A stretch of 64,000 nucleotides of DNA from Arthrobacter sp. ISL-5. Its GTDB lineage: Bacteria > Actinomycetota > Actinomycetes > Actinomycetales > Micrococcaceae. The stretch spans positions 92,460-156,459 of the forward strand of contig NZ_JAGGPM010000025.1 of assembly GCF_018613835.1 (NCBI RefSeq), written 5' to 3'. Below, one piece after another: positions 34,708 to 43,195 of the stretch (position 1 is its first letter; every line of letters starts with the position of its first letter). The position numbers and the translations under genes are program-made. Below the pieces are notes generated by a model. It saw only the letters and a program-made list of their open reading frames with translations. It was not told the origin of the DNA and did no database searches.

Positions 34708-34745
34708 GGAAGCGGCCCGCCAGCTGGTGCTGACGGGCCGCTTCC
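34708..34745 (-). terminator. Intrinsic terminator of the alcohol dehydrogenase gene
   Basis: GGAAGCGGCCCG (34708-34719) pairs perfectly with CGGGCCGCTTCC (34734-34745), 14-nt loop, 17 bases past the alcohol dehydrogenase stop on the minus strand. Confidence 0.75.
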
Positions 34746-34761
34746 TCTGAAGACTGTGCGG

Positions 34762-35805
34762 TTAGCTCAGGGTTGCTGTGTCGATGACGAAGCGGTAGCG
34801 CACGTCGGAGGCTAGGACGCGTTCGTAGGCTTCGTTGATCTTGTCAGCCGGGATGACCTCGATCTCTGCGCCCAGCTGGTGCTCGGCGCAGAAATCGAGC
34901 ATTTCCTGGGTCTCGCGGATGCCGCCGATCGCCGATCCGGCGAAGGACCGGCGTCCCATGATGAGTGCGAACGCGTTGACCGGGAGCGGTTCGGCCGGGG
35001 CGCCCACGTTCACCAGTGCGCCGTCGAGGGCCAGCAGCTGCAGGTAGGCGCTGATGTCGATCGGGGCGCTGACGGTGTTGATGATCAGGTCGAAGGTGCC
35101 GGCGAGGGCTTCGAACGTGGCGGGGTCGCTCGTGGCGAAGTAGGCGTCCGCGCCGAGGCGCAGGCCGTCCTCCATCTTCTTCAGTGACTGGGACAGGACC
35201 GTGACGTCGGCGCCCATGGCGTGGGCCTGCTTGACTGCCATGTGTCCGAGTCCGCCAAGGCCGACCACCGCCACCTTCTTGCCGGGACCGGCGCCCCAGT
35301 GGCGCAGCGGCGAGTAGGTGGTGATGCCGGCGCAGAGCAGCGGCGCGGCGACGTCGAGGTCGAGGCTGTCCGGGATCCGTACGACGAAGTCCTCGGTCAC
35401 CACGACGTGCGTGGTGTATCCGCCCTGGGTGATGGTCCCATCGCGGTCGACGGCGCCGTAGGTGCCCGTCATGCCCGCGAGGCAGTACTGCTCCTCGCCC
35501 TTCTTGCAGTTGGCGCATTCGCGGCAGGAGTTCACCATGCAGCCGACGCCGACACGGTCGCCAACCTTGTGCTTGGTGACTTCGGCGCCGACTTCGGTGA
35601 CGATACCGGCGATTTCGTGTCCGGGGGCCAGCGGGTACTGCTGGGGACCCCAGTCGCCGCGGACGGTGTGGATGTCGGAGTGGCAGATTCCGGCGTACTT
35701 GATTTCGATCAGCACATCCCGCGGGCCGACGTCGCGGCGTTCGATGGTGGTGGGGACGAGGTCGCCGGTGGCGGACGGTGCGGCGTAGGCGTTAACGGTA
35801 AGCAT
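34762..35805 (-). CDS. Zinc-dependent NAD(P) alcohol dehydrogenase
   Basis: 347 residues, medium-chain dehydrogenase. Catalytic zinc site: [16 protein letters not shown] and [12 protein letters not shown]; structural zinc cysteines: [15 protein letters not shown]; cofactor loop: [17 protein letters not shown]. This matches the YahK/cinnamyl-alcohol-dehydrogenase group, usually NADPH-dependent aldehyde reductases with broad substrates. A remnant of another zinc alcohol dehydrogenase lies just upstream. Confidence 0.93.
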   Translation of the reverse strand: MLTVNAYAAPSATGDLVPTTIERRDVGPRDVLIEIKYAGICHSDIHTVRGDWGPQQYPLAPGHEIAGIVTEVGAEVTKHKVGDRVGVGCMVNSCRECANCKKGEEQYCLAGMTGTYGAVDRDGTITQGGYTTHVVVTEDFVVRIPDSLDLDVAAPLLCAGITTYSPLRHWGAGPGKKVAVVGLGGLGHMAVKQAHAMGADVTVLSQSLKKMEDGLRLGADAYFATSDPATFEALAGTFDLIINTVSAPIDISAYLQLLALDGALVNVGAPAEPLPVNAFALIMGRRSFAGSAIGGIRETQEMLDFCAEHQLGAEIEVIPADKINEAYERVLASDVRYRFVIDTATLS

Positions 35806-35890
35806 GTTTCTCCTGTGTTGGGGGAGGGATTCGTTTGGTCGGGTGGATGTTGGTCGGGTGAACGGCGTGGGGCCGGACTGCCCGGCAGTC

Positions 35891-36028
35891 TTAGTGGCGG
35901 ATGAGCACTTTGAGTGCTTCGCGGTGGGCCACGGCGCGGTAGCCGTCGGGGACGCCGTTAAGGCCCACAGTCCGGTTCAACACTTTGCCGGGCCAGATTG
36001 TTCCATTGAGGATGACGACATCCGGCAT
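35891..36028 (-). pseudogene. C-terminal remnant of a zinc alcohol dehydrogenase
   Basis: A 45-codon frame from ATG 36028 reads [20 protein letters not shown] and then [18 protein letters not shown] before TAA. It corresponds to the final helix and tail of class III-like alcohol dehydrogenases (...GKVFD...L...AEGYRAMDERRAIKVLVR). The remaining 300 residues are absent. It is upstream of, and on the same strand as, the intact alcohol dehydrogenase, so it is a leftover of a deleted paralogue rather than part of it. Confidence 0.6.
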
Positions 36029-36269
36029 TGGTTCTGTCCTCTCAATATGTCTCTTATTCAAGAAAACAGGAGTCAGACCCGGTGCGGGAGTCCCTGCTGA
36101 TCCGGGTACTGGCAGTACCCCCTTGGCCCACCGCCGCTATTGCTGCGCGGGTAGCGCCGTGGTCGATTGTCCTTGGCTGCCCAGCCAGCAAACCGTGCCC
36201 CGTAATTGCGTGGAAGGTCCTGCTGATACAGGTAGTGACAGGGCCTCCCTGCGGCTGCGGAAGGCTCCT

Positions 36270-37217
36270 ATGGTGGAAGGCGTGGACAACCGGAATGAGA
36301 TTCGCCAGTTCTTGGCCTCCAGGCGCGCCAGGATCACCCCCGGCCAGGCCGGGCTGCCCAACTACGGCGGCAGTCGCCGCGTGCCCGGCCTTCGCCGTGA
36401 GGAGGTGGCCATGCTCGCAGGGGTGAGCATCGATTACTACATCCGCCTGGAACGGGGAAACCTGAGCGGCGTTTCCGAAAGCGTGCTGGATTCCCTGGTC
36501 CGGGCCCTGCAGTTGGACGAGGCCGAACATGCCCACTTGTTCGACCTGGCCCGGGCTGCAGCAGCGTCACCGCGGCCGCGCCGCACGCCCAGGAAGCAGC
36601 AGATCAGGCCAAGCATCCAGTTCGCCCTCGATGCGATCACCGGTGCCCCGGCATTCGTGCGCAACGGGCTCTTGGACGTCCTTGGGGCGAACAGGCTCGG
36701 CCGCGCCCTGTACTCGGAGATGTACAGCGATCCGGCCAGGCCGGTGAACCACGCCCGGTTCATTTTTCTCAACCCGCGCTCGCACGGTTTCTACCCGGAT
36801 TGGAAGCGGGCGGCGAACGACACAGTCGCAATTCTGCGCACGGAATCGGGCCGCGACCCGTTCGACCGGGCCCTGTCGGACCTGGTGGGAGAACTCTCCA
36901 TGCGCAGCGAGGAGTTCCGCACCCTATGGGCGGCGCACAATGTACGCCAGCACTACACCGGGCTCAAGCACTTCCACCACCCCGCCGTCGGGGACCTCCA
37001 CCTGATGTACGACGCGATGGACCTTTCCGCCGACGCCGGATTGTCGTTGCTGGTCTACACCGCCGAGCCCGGCTCTGCCTCCGAGGACGCGCTGCGGCTT
37101 CTGGCGAGTTGGGCTGCGACGCTTGAGCAGGCTGAACAGGCTGAGCAGGCTGAGCAGGCTGCAGCTGAGGTGGCACCGCGCGCCCCAGCCGGCGGTGCCA
37201 ACAAAGACCAGGCGTGA
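36270..37217 (+). CDS. MmyB-type helix-turn-helix regulator
   Basis: 315 residues from ATG 36270, which has GGAAGG 5 bases upstream. The N-terminal Xre-like domain has RRVPGLRREEVAMLAGVSIDYYIRLERG, and the middle has the MmyB ligand-binding domain (VRNGLLDVLGANRLGRALYS...NHARFIFLNP...FYPDWKRAAND), a PAS-like fold proposed to bind small hydrophobic ligands. The C-terminus has a run of AEQ repeats coded by near-identical 9-base units. It lies upstream of the cupin gene, which is the likely target, and next to the alcohol dehydrogenase. Confidence 0.88.
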   Translation: MVEGVDNRNEIRQFLASRRARITPGQAGLPNYGGSRRVPGLRREEVAMLAGVSIDYYIRLERGNLSGVSESVLDSLVRALQLDEAEHAHLFDLARAAAASPRPRRTPRKQQIRPSIQFALDAITGAPAFVRNGLLDVLGANRLGRALYSEMYSDPARPVNHARFIFLNPRSHGFYPDWKRAANDTVAILRTESGRDPFDRALSDLVGELSMRSEEFRTLWAAHNVRQHYTGLKHFHHPAVGDLHLMYDAMDLSADAGLSLLVYTAEPGSASEDALRLLASWAATLEQAEQAEQAEQAAAEVAPRAPAGGANKDQA

Positions 37218-37258
37218 CGCCTCCGCGGCACGCCCTGAACTATCACTAAGGAGAAACA

Positions 37259-37663
37259 TTGGAGATCCAGCCGAAGAAGCCAAGCAACAAGGGACCGGCG
37301 GAGATGTTCACCGGCGGCGTCTGGTTCGACGTCATAGCCAAGGGCGACGAGCCCTCACAGCTCCGCGTCAACATGGTCCGCTTCGCCCCGGGCGCCCATA
37401 CTGCATGGCACTCGCACGCGAACGGCCAGACCCTGCACGTCACCGAAGGCCGCGGCCTGGTCCAGTCCCGCGGCGGCGAGGTCACTGAGATACGCCCCGG
37501 CGACACGATCTACACGCCGCCGGGGGAATGGCACTGGCACGGCGCCGCCCCGGAGCACTTCATGGGCCACCTGGCCATGTGGGAAGGCTTGGGCGACGGG
37601 CAGGAGGGCCCGGAAACCACGTGGGGTGACCATCTCACCGATGAGGAATACGGCAGCAACTAG
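37259..37663 (+). CDS. Cupin-domain protein
   Basis: 134 residues from a TTG start preceded by AAGGAG at 5-base spacing. Cupin motif 1: APGAHTAWHSHANGQTLHVTEG with metal-binding histidines; motif 2: IRPGDTIYTPPGEWHWHGAAP. This is a single-domain cupin like those beside carboxymuconolactone decarboxylase or alcohol dehydrogenase genes; the function is probably binding or isomerising a small quinone or keto compound. It follows the HTH regulator by 41 bases. Confidence 0.85.
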   Translation: MEIQPKKPSNKGPAEMFTGGVWFDVIAKGDEPSQLRVNMVRFAPGAHTAWHSHANGQTLHVTEGRGLVQSRGGEVTEIRPGDTIYTPPGEWHWHGAAPEHFMGHLAMWEGLGDGQEGPETTWGDHLTDEEYGSN

Positions 37664-37721
37664 GAAGCCCGCACCTGGCGCCCGACGTCGTCTGCCCCCG
37701 CAACACAGAAGACGCAAAGCA

Positions 37722-37758
37722 GAAGACGCCCAGGTTCCTCGGGAACCTGGGCGTCTTC
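37722..37758. terminator. Bidirectional terminator
   Basis: A perfect 17-bp stem (37722-37738 with 37742-37758), 3-nt loop, followed by CTTTT on the plus strand. It separates the convergent cupin and sugar transporter genes. Confidence 0.88.
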
Positions 37759-37787
37759 CTTTTCATGCCGGGGGAGCCAAGTGCCGG

Positions 37788-39227
37788 TCAGACCTTGGCG
37801 GACCCCTTGGGAACAAACAGGGTTTCGGCCTGTTCCAGCGACATGCCGTTCGTCTCCGGCACCTTGTACATGACGAAGAAGAACGATGCTGCCGCAAAGA
37901 GTGCGTACATGGCGTACGTCAGCGGCAGCGAACCTGCGGCCATCATGGGGAAGCTCAGGGTGATGGCAAAGTTGGCGATCCACTGGGCTGCTGCGGCCAG
38001 GCCCAGGGCGCGTGCACGGATCCGGGACGGGAAGATCTCGCCGAGGAGCACCCACACGAGCGGTCCCCAGGATGCGCCGAAGCTGACCACGAAGATGTTG
38101 GCGGCCACGAGGGCAACGGGGCCCCAGGCACCGGGAAGGGAGATCTCGGAGCCGGTGCCCGTGGCGGAAGCGAAGGCCAGGGCCATGACGCCGAGGGAAA
38201 CGGCCATTCCGATCGAGCCGGCCAGCAGGATGGGGCGCCGGCCGATCCGGTCCACGAGGGCGATGGCCACGAGGGTCACCAGGATGTTGGTGACGGACGT
38301 TGCCACGGAAATGGTGAGCGAATCCTTCTCCTGGAAGCCCACTGCCTTCCACAGGGTGGTGGAGTAGTAGAAGATCACGTTGATGCCCACGAACTGCTGC
38401 AGCACGGAGAGCGTGATGCCGATCCACACCACGGCCTGCAGCCCGAACGTCTTGCCGCGCAGCGAGCCCTTCTTGCCGGCCAGCTGGTCCTCTTCGATGG
38501 CCTCACGGATCTCGCGGAGGTGGCGGTCCGTATCCTCGTCCGGCGCGATGGAATCGAAGACCTTGCGGGCTTCGTCTTCCTTGCCCTGGAACACCAGGAA
38601 GCGCGGGGACTCGGGGAGGGTGTAGGAGATCAGGCCGTAGACGACGGCGGGCACCGCAGCGGCCAGGAACATCCAGCGCCAGGCCTCGATGCCCAGCCAG
38701 AGGGCTTGGTCGGCACCGCCGGCGGCCGTTGCGAACAGCGCATCGGAGAGCAACGCGGCGAAAATACCGCTGGTGATGGCCAGCTGCTGCAGCGAGGCGA
38801 GCCGGCCGCGGACGTGGCGCGGTGAGATCTCGGAGATGTAGGCCGGTGCGATCACTGACGCCAGCCCGATGCCAAGGCCGCCCACGAGCCGCCAGAAGAC
38901 CAGGTCCCAGACGCTGAACGCGAAGCCCGTGCCGATGGCGCTGATCAGGAACAGCAGCGCCCCGAGCTTCATGGCGGGAATGCGGCCGTAGCGGTCGGCC
39001 ACCTTGCCGGCCATGTACGCGCCGGCGGCGCAGCCGAGTAGCGCTACGGCCACGGCGAATCCGGTGACGCCCTCGCTGAGTGCGAATTCGTCCTTCATGG
39101 CGTCGACCGCGCCGTTGACCACGGACGAGTCGAAGCCGAACAGGAAGCCGCCCACGGCGCCGGCAAGCGCCAGCCAAATGACCCGCTGGGGGATCTTGGC
39201 GGTTGGTTGCTCGGTGACGGTGGACAT
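37788..39227 (-). CDS. MFS sugar porter
   Basis: 479 residues, 12 membrane segments. Sugar porter signatures are GFLFGFDSSVVNGA, the loop motif VADRYGRIPAM, RLVGGLGIGLASVIAPAYISEISP, PESPRFLVF, the helix-7 motif QQFVGINVIFYYSTTLW and the C-terminal PETNGMSLEQAE. It is probably a proton symporter for hexose or pentose in the XylE/GalP/GlcP class. There is no adjacent sugar catabolic gene. Confidence 0.93.
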   Translation of the reverse strand: MSTVTEQPTAKIPQRVIWLALAGAVGGFLFGFDSSVVNGAVDAMKDEFALSEGVTGFAVAVALLGCAAGAYMAGKVADRYGRIPAMKLGALLFLISAIGTGFAFSVWDLVFWRLVGGLGIGLASVIAPAYISEISPRHVRGRLASLQQLAITSGIFAALLSDALFATAAGGADQALWLGIEAWRWMFLAAAVPAVVYGLISYTLPESPRFLVFQGKEDEARKVFDSIAPDEDTDRHLREIREAIEEDQLAGKKGSLRGKTFGLQAVVWIGITLSVLQQFVGINVIFYYSTTLWKAVGFQEKDSLTISVATSVTNILVTLVAIALVDRIGRRPILLAGSIGMAVSLGVMALAFASATGTGSEISLPGAWGPVALVAANIFVVSFGASWGPLVWVLLGEIFPSRIRARALGLAAAAQWIANFAITLSFPMMAAGSLPLTYAMYALFAAASFFFVMYKVPETNGMSLEQAETLFVPKGSAKV

Positions 39228-39363
39228 GGATCTCCCTGGGGTTTGGGTGTGGGTGGATGCGGTGCGGACGTCGTCGGCTGCGGTACCGGCCCAGACGGCC
39301 GGCGCACACGCGCCTAACAGTGTGCCACGTCACCGATCGAGGTTCCACTTGGGGACGGAAGAC

Positions 39364-39508
39364 GACGACGGCGGGACGTCCCGCCGTCGTCCGTCTCCCG
39401 GCCTGGCTCCGGGCCGTCACGCAGCGCAGGCTTTTGCCGGCCGAGGCGGCGGTGCGTCCTGGAATTCCGCGGAAACGAAACGGCAGGCAGCCCGAAAGGC
39501 TGCCCGCC
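39364..39508. terminator. Palindrome and terminator in the gap between two MFS genes
   Basis: This stretch lies within the 312-base gap at 39228-39539, which has no gene. A 28-bp near-continuous palindrome (arms GACGACGGCGGGA at 39364-39376 and its complement at 39379-39391) sits mid-gap. A hairpin with core GGCAGCC-N5-GGCTGCC (39481-39508, stem 12 bp with one G-T pair) lies 31 bases past the DHA2 transporter stop and is its likely terminator. The palindrome could be an operator for the sugar porter gene about 140 bases away. Confidence 0.55.
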
Positions 39509-39539
39509 GTGACGTGTGCGTGGCGCTCGCCGGAGATTC

Positions 39540-41192
39540 CTAGTGGGCGGCGACTGTCTCCTTGGCAACTGCCTTGGGGTCCGTCAGCTTCTTGTTCGGC
39601 AGCGCGAAGCTGATCACGAAGGCGATCCCGGTGAGCACGGCCGCGGTGAGCATGACTGCGTCGATCGACTGGGCGAATCCCTCGGTGATGGGCCGGGTGA
39701 GCACGGGGTTGGCCGAGTGCAGCCAGCTGGTGTCGTTGAGGGAGTCGTTGGTGGCGCCGTTCTGGAAGAACTCGTAGAGCTTGGCGTTCGCGGGATCGGC
39801 GGCCACGGCGGGATCCTTGAGGACCTTGAGGTAGTCGGCGTTCTGCATGGCGTCCTTCATGCCGTTGGCGATCTTGTCCGCCGCCAGGCTGAACAGCATG
39901 GAAATGAACACGGCGGTTCCCACGGCGCCGCCCATGGAGCGGAAGAACGCGGCCGAAGAGGTGCCCACGCCCATGTCCTTCGGCGGCACGGAGACCTGCA
40001 TGGCGAGGGTGAGCGGCTGCATGCAGAAGCCCAGGCCCAGGCCGAAGAACACCGCGATCAGGCCGGGAACCCAGAGCCCGGTGTCCACACCCAGCGAGAA
40101 GCCCATCACGACGGCGGCGGCGGTCAGGACCGCCGTGCCCACGATGGGGAAGATCCGGTAGGTGCCGGACGACGAGATGGTCCGGCCAGCGGTGATGGAG
40201 CCGGTGAGGATGCCCACGGTGAAGGTGATCATCATCAGGCCGGCCTCGGTGGGGGTCAGGCCCTTCACCAGCTGGAGGTACATCGGGAGCATGGCGATGG
40301 CTCCGAACATGCCGATGCCGATGATGAAGTTCAGCAGCGACGACAGGCCGAAGGTGAGGTTGCGGAAGAGCCGGAGCGGGATGAGGGCGTAGTCGCCTGC
40401 GCGCTTCTCGGCCAGCAGGAACGCGATGATGCCCACGATGCCCAGGCCGAAGCACAGGAGGGACGCCGCGGAGGTCCAGCCCCAGCTGCGGCCCTGCTCG
40501 GCCACCAGGAGCAACGGCACGATGGCCAGTGTGATGGCGGCGGCACCCCAGTAGTCGATCTTCTGTTTCACGTGCTTGGCGGGCAGGTGCAGGTACAGGA
40601 ACACGACGGCCAGCGCGGCCAGGCCGATGGGCAGGTTGATGAAGAACACCCAGCGCCAGCCGTCGAAGCCCAGGATGTTCGCGGAGCCGGCGAAGGCGCC
40701 GCCCACCACGGGGCCCAGGACGGAGGAAATGCCGAAGACGGACATGAAATAGCCCTGGAACTTGGCCCGGTCCTTCAGGGCAACGATGTCGCCGATGATG
40801 GTCAGGGCAAGGGCCAGCAGGCCGCCGGCGCCCATGCCCTGGATGCCGCGGGCGATGGCCAGTTCGGTCATCGAGTGCACCGATCCCGCGTACAGGGAGC
40901 CCGCCAGGAAGATCACGATCGCGGCCAGGTACAGCGGGCGGCGGCCGAAGATGTCACTGAGTTTGCCATAGAGCGGGGTGCTCACCGTGGACGTGATGAG
41001 GTACGCGGTGGTGGCCCAGGCCTGGAGGGAAAGGCCGTCGAGGTCGTTGGCGATGGTGTAGATGGACGTGGACACGATGGTCTGGTCCAGTGATGACAGG
41101 AACATGCCGAGCATGAGACCCACCATCACTGTGATGGTCTGACGCTTCGTCAGGACGTCCCCGGCTGCGGGCCCGGCGGCGGTTTTGGACAT
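39540..41192 (-). CDS. DHA2-family drug efflux MFS transporter
   Basis: 550 residues with 14 membrane segments, the EmrB/QacA type. Motifs: MFLSSLDQTIVSTSIYTIANDL (helix 1 motif D1), LYGKLSDIFGRRPLYLAAI (motif A), ARGIQGMGAGGLLALALTIIGDI and GPVVGGAFAGSANILGFDGWRWVFFINLPIG (motif C and follow-on). It likely exports cationic or hydrophobic drugs with proton antiport. A MarR-like dyad lies 36-58 bases upstream of the ATG, but no regulator gene is adjacent. Confidence 0.93.
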   Translation of the reverse strand: MSKTAAGPAAGDVLTKRQTITVMVGLMLGMFLSSLDQTIVSTSIYTIANDLDGLSLQAWATTAYLITSTVSTPLYGKLSDIFGRRPLYLAAIVIFLAGSLYAGSVHSMTELAIARGIQGMGAGGLLALALTIIGDIVALKDRAKFQGYFMSVFGISSVLGPVVGGAFAGSANILGFDGWRWVFFINLPIGLAALAVVFLYLHLPAKHVKQKIDYWGAAAITLAIVPLLLVAEQGRSWGWTSAASLLCFGLGIVGIIAFLLAEKRAGDYALIPLRLFRNLTFGLSSLLNFIIGIGMFGAIAMLPMYLQLVKGLTPTEAGLMMITFTVGILTGSITAGRTISSSGTYRIFPIVGTAVLTAAAVVMGFSLGVDTGLWVPGLIAVFFGLGLGFCMQPLTLAMQVSVPPKDMGVGTSSAAFFRSMGGAVGTAVFISMLFSLAADKIANGMKDAMQNADYLKVLKDPAVAADPANAKLYEFFQNGATNDSLNDTSWLHSANPVLTRPITEGFAQSIDAVMLTAAVLTGIAFVISFALPNKKLTDPKAVAKETVAAH

Positions 41193-41227
41193 GACTGCTC
41201 CATTACGAAGAAAAGGGGATCAAGCTT

Positions 41228-41250
41228 GATAGTTGCTTTCAGTAACTATC
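41228..41250 (-). promoter_or_regulatory. MarR-like operator upstream of the efflux gene
   Basis: GATAGTTGCT and AGTAACTATC flank a 3-base centre, a 23-bp dyad with one mismatch per arm, in the only AT-rich part of the intergenic region. Such dyads are typical of MarR/TetR sites covering a -10 or -35 element. Confidence 0.6.
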
Positions 41251-41340
41251 TTACGTCCCGCTTTGTTCCCCGGGGCAACAAAAACTTGGAACTTCGGCCG
41301 AATTCGGGGCCGGGGTTGCGGCTCGCCACTTCGAGGGGTG

Positions 41341-41379
41341 AGATCTCGGCGCTTAGCACTTTCCTAAGCGCCGAGATCT
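41341..41379 (-). terminator. Long hairpin downstream of rraA
   Basis: A perfect 16-bp stem, AGATCTCGGCGCTTAG (41341-41356) with its complement (41364-41379), 7-nt loop, 21 bases past the rraA stop. No U-tract follows on the minus strand, so it resembles the other long palindromes of this window. Confidence 0.65.
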
Positions 41380-41399
41380 AACGCCTCACTGCCCGCTGA

Positions 41400-41921
41400 T
41401 CAGTGCTCCACCAGGATGCCGTCGGGATCGCACCAGATGGTGGCACCCGAGCGGATGGTCACGCCGTCGATCAGCAGGTCCACGTCCGTCTCCCCGGCGC
41501 CGGCCTTCGCGCTTTTGCGCGGATTGCTGCCGAGCGCCTTGACCCCGAGCGGCAGTTCCGCGATTGCCTCACGGTCGCGGATGGCACCGTTAATCACGAC
41601 GCCGGCCCAGCCGTTTTCGACGGCGCTCGCCGCAATCATGTCCCCCATAAGGGCGGTGCGCAGCGAGCCGCTGCCGTCCACCACCAGCACGGCGCCGTTG
41701 CCGGGCGTGGCCAGCGTGGACTTGACCAGCGCGTTGTCCTCGAAGCAGCGGATGGTCCGGGCCGGACCGCTGAAGTGCGATCGGCCGCCCAGGGACTGGA
41801 ACTGCAGGGCAATGGAGTTGAGTTCCTCGCCGCGCTCGTCGTAGAGATCGGCGGTGTTGACGGTGGCGGCTTGGGCAGCCGCCTGGTTAGCCGTGGAATT
41901 GCCGGCAGGGGAAACGGTCAT
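41400..41921 (-). CDS. rraA: RraA-family protein (RNase E regulator/HMG aldolase fold)
   Basis: 173 residues from ATG 41921. Signature GDMIAASAVENGWAGVVINGAIRD matches the G-D-x2-A...N-G-x2-G-x6-G-x-x-R-D motif of the RraA/4-hydroxy-4-methyl-2-oxoglutarate aldolase family, whose Arg and Asp bind oxaloacetate and a divalent metal. N-terminal TADLYDERGEELNSIALQFQ also fits. Either RNase E inhibition or oxaloacetate decarboxylase/HMG aldolase activity is possible; no aromatic pathway genes are near. Confidence 0.9.
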   Translation of the reverse strand: MTVSPAGNSTANQAAAQAATVNTADLYDERGEELNSIALQFQSLGGRSHFSGPARTIRCFEDNALVKSTLATPGNGAVLVVDGSGSLRTALMGDMIAASAVENGWAGVVINGAIRDREAIAELPLGVKALGSNPRKSAKAGAGETDVDLLIDGVTIRSGATIWCDPDGILVEH

Positions 41922-41967
41922 GGGTTCTCCTTGTGACGGTGTGGTGCTTTGGTCGCGCAATCGAAGC

Positions 41968-43047
41968 CTATCCGCAAGGCCTCCACGTCTTGCCGCCCGG
42001 TGCATAACAACGTGGGCCGGTGTAGCCAGCGTACGGGTCAGTTATCGGTGCCGGAACTACCGGCGGCACGTATACCGGCGGTGCATCGACAGGAGGTGCC
42101 GGCGGAACATAGACCGGAGGAAGGTTCCTGATTCTTTCGGCCTCCGCGGCGGCTGCGGCGGCAGCTTCGACTTTCGCCCGGGCAGCCTTGGCTGCGGCAG
42201 CATCTGCCACGCTTTTCTTCTTGCTCTTGATGGCTGCCTGACGTGCGGCTGCCTCTGAGGCTGATGAGTCCAGCCGCGAGACGAGCGCCGCCAGCGTGGC
42301 AGGCGCATAAGCGGCCCAATGGATCTTGTTTTTCGCCGCAGCTGCTGCCTTGAGCGCCGCTATCGTCGCGAGGGCGGCAACAAGGCTCGCATTGGATTTG
42401 TCGAGCATGGGCGTTGAGTCCGTGAGTGGAAGCGCGACAATCGTCTCCACGGTTTCGACAGCCTTCTCAACCTGCTGCGTGGGCAGACAGGCGATCTCCG
42501 TCGAGTTCAGTCCAACGGCCCGGGTTCGGGCCTCTTCGAAGGCCTCCTCAACCGCTGGATAAAACTTGCGGTTGGGCTCAATAAGCATCGGAATGCCCAG
42601 GCCGAGGCGGGCGACCTCCGCGTTGATCAACGTCCCCGATGAATTGAATACGCCGGCCAGCGTGCGTCCATATTTATCCGTTGGCTCTTCGTCCAGTTCC
42701 AGCCGGACCACCGACCCCACGGGGAGGAGTCGCTCCAGAGCGTCGGTGGCCTCGGGGCCGAGGCACTCAACCGGGTTGTTAGGGTCCTTAGTTTCCGGCG
42801 TGTCTACGTTCAGCAGCCGGACGGTCTTCTCCCCGGCGCTGGTCAATGCAACAAAGGTGTCTCCGTCAACGACGCGGCTGACCGTGGCCTCGTTTGGGGC
42901 CACGTCTTGGTCTGCCGCGGAGGAGGCCTGTTGGGAGTTGTTGGTAGTGCATGCTGTGAGTGCCAGGGTGGCGGCGACCGCCACCGAGGCGGATTTGAGG
43001 AGGGCTCGATGGCCGGGGTTTTGTGATGGCAAGATGCGTTCCCCCAT
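41968..43047 (-). CDS. Thermonuclease-domain lipoprotein
   Basis: 359 residues. A lipoprotein signal ends ATLALTACTTN. The staphylococcal-nuclease domain (about 50-190) has VSRVVDGDTFVAL, VRLLNVDTPETK (Arg and Glu of the active site) and DKYGRTLAGVF (second Arg); the catalytic Asp-Arg-Glu-Arg set appears intact. An Ala/Lys-rich helical segment (about 215-305, including AAAAKAARAKVEAAAAAAAEA) and a Pro/Val-rich stalk (PPVYVPP repeated) lead to a two-cysteine tail CYAPGGKTWRPCG. It is a cell-surface nuclease, probably for extracellular DNA scavenging or wall-associated defence. Confidence 0.85.
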   Translation of the reverse strand: MGERILPSQNPGHRALLKSASVAVAATLALTACTTNNSQQASSAADQDVAPNEATVSRVVDGDTFVALTSAGEKTVRLLNVDTPETKDPNNPVECLGPEATDALERLLPVGSVVRLELDEEPTDKYGRTLAGVFNSSGTLINAEVARLGLGIPMLIEPNRKFYPAVEEAFEEARTRAVGLNSTEIACLPTQQVEKAVETVETIVALPLTDSTPMLDKSNASLVAALATIAALKAAAAAKNKIHWAAYAPATLAALVSRLDSSASEAAARQAAIKSKKKSVADAAAAKAARAKVEAAAAAAAEAERIRNLPPVYVPPAPPVDAPPVYVPPVVPAPITDPYAGYTGPRCYAPGGKTWRPCG

Positions 43048-43195
43048 GGAATGAGTGATGAGTGCCTATGCAGGAGATACCCCGGTGGCAAGAGGTGCGC
43101 AGGCAAGGCATTCTATCGCCGCAAAGAACGCTGTTCTAGACGTCCTGCAGATAGTCTGATTTCACACGATCAAAACGTTCCAGGGGGAGCCTGCC

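Noticed and set aside
37095..37180. Nine-base AEQ-coding repeat as a separate element
   Set aside because: It is in frame inside the regulator C-terminus and simply encodes a short low-complexity helix.
38503..40455. 650-codon minus-strand frame overlapping two MFS genes
   Set aside because: His/Arg/Pro-rich composition without any motif; both MFS genes are complete in another frame.
39516..41093. 525-codon plus-strand frame antisense to the DHA2 transporter
   Set aside because: Glu/Asp/Gly/His-rich shadow typical of antisense to a membrane protein gene.
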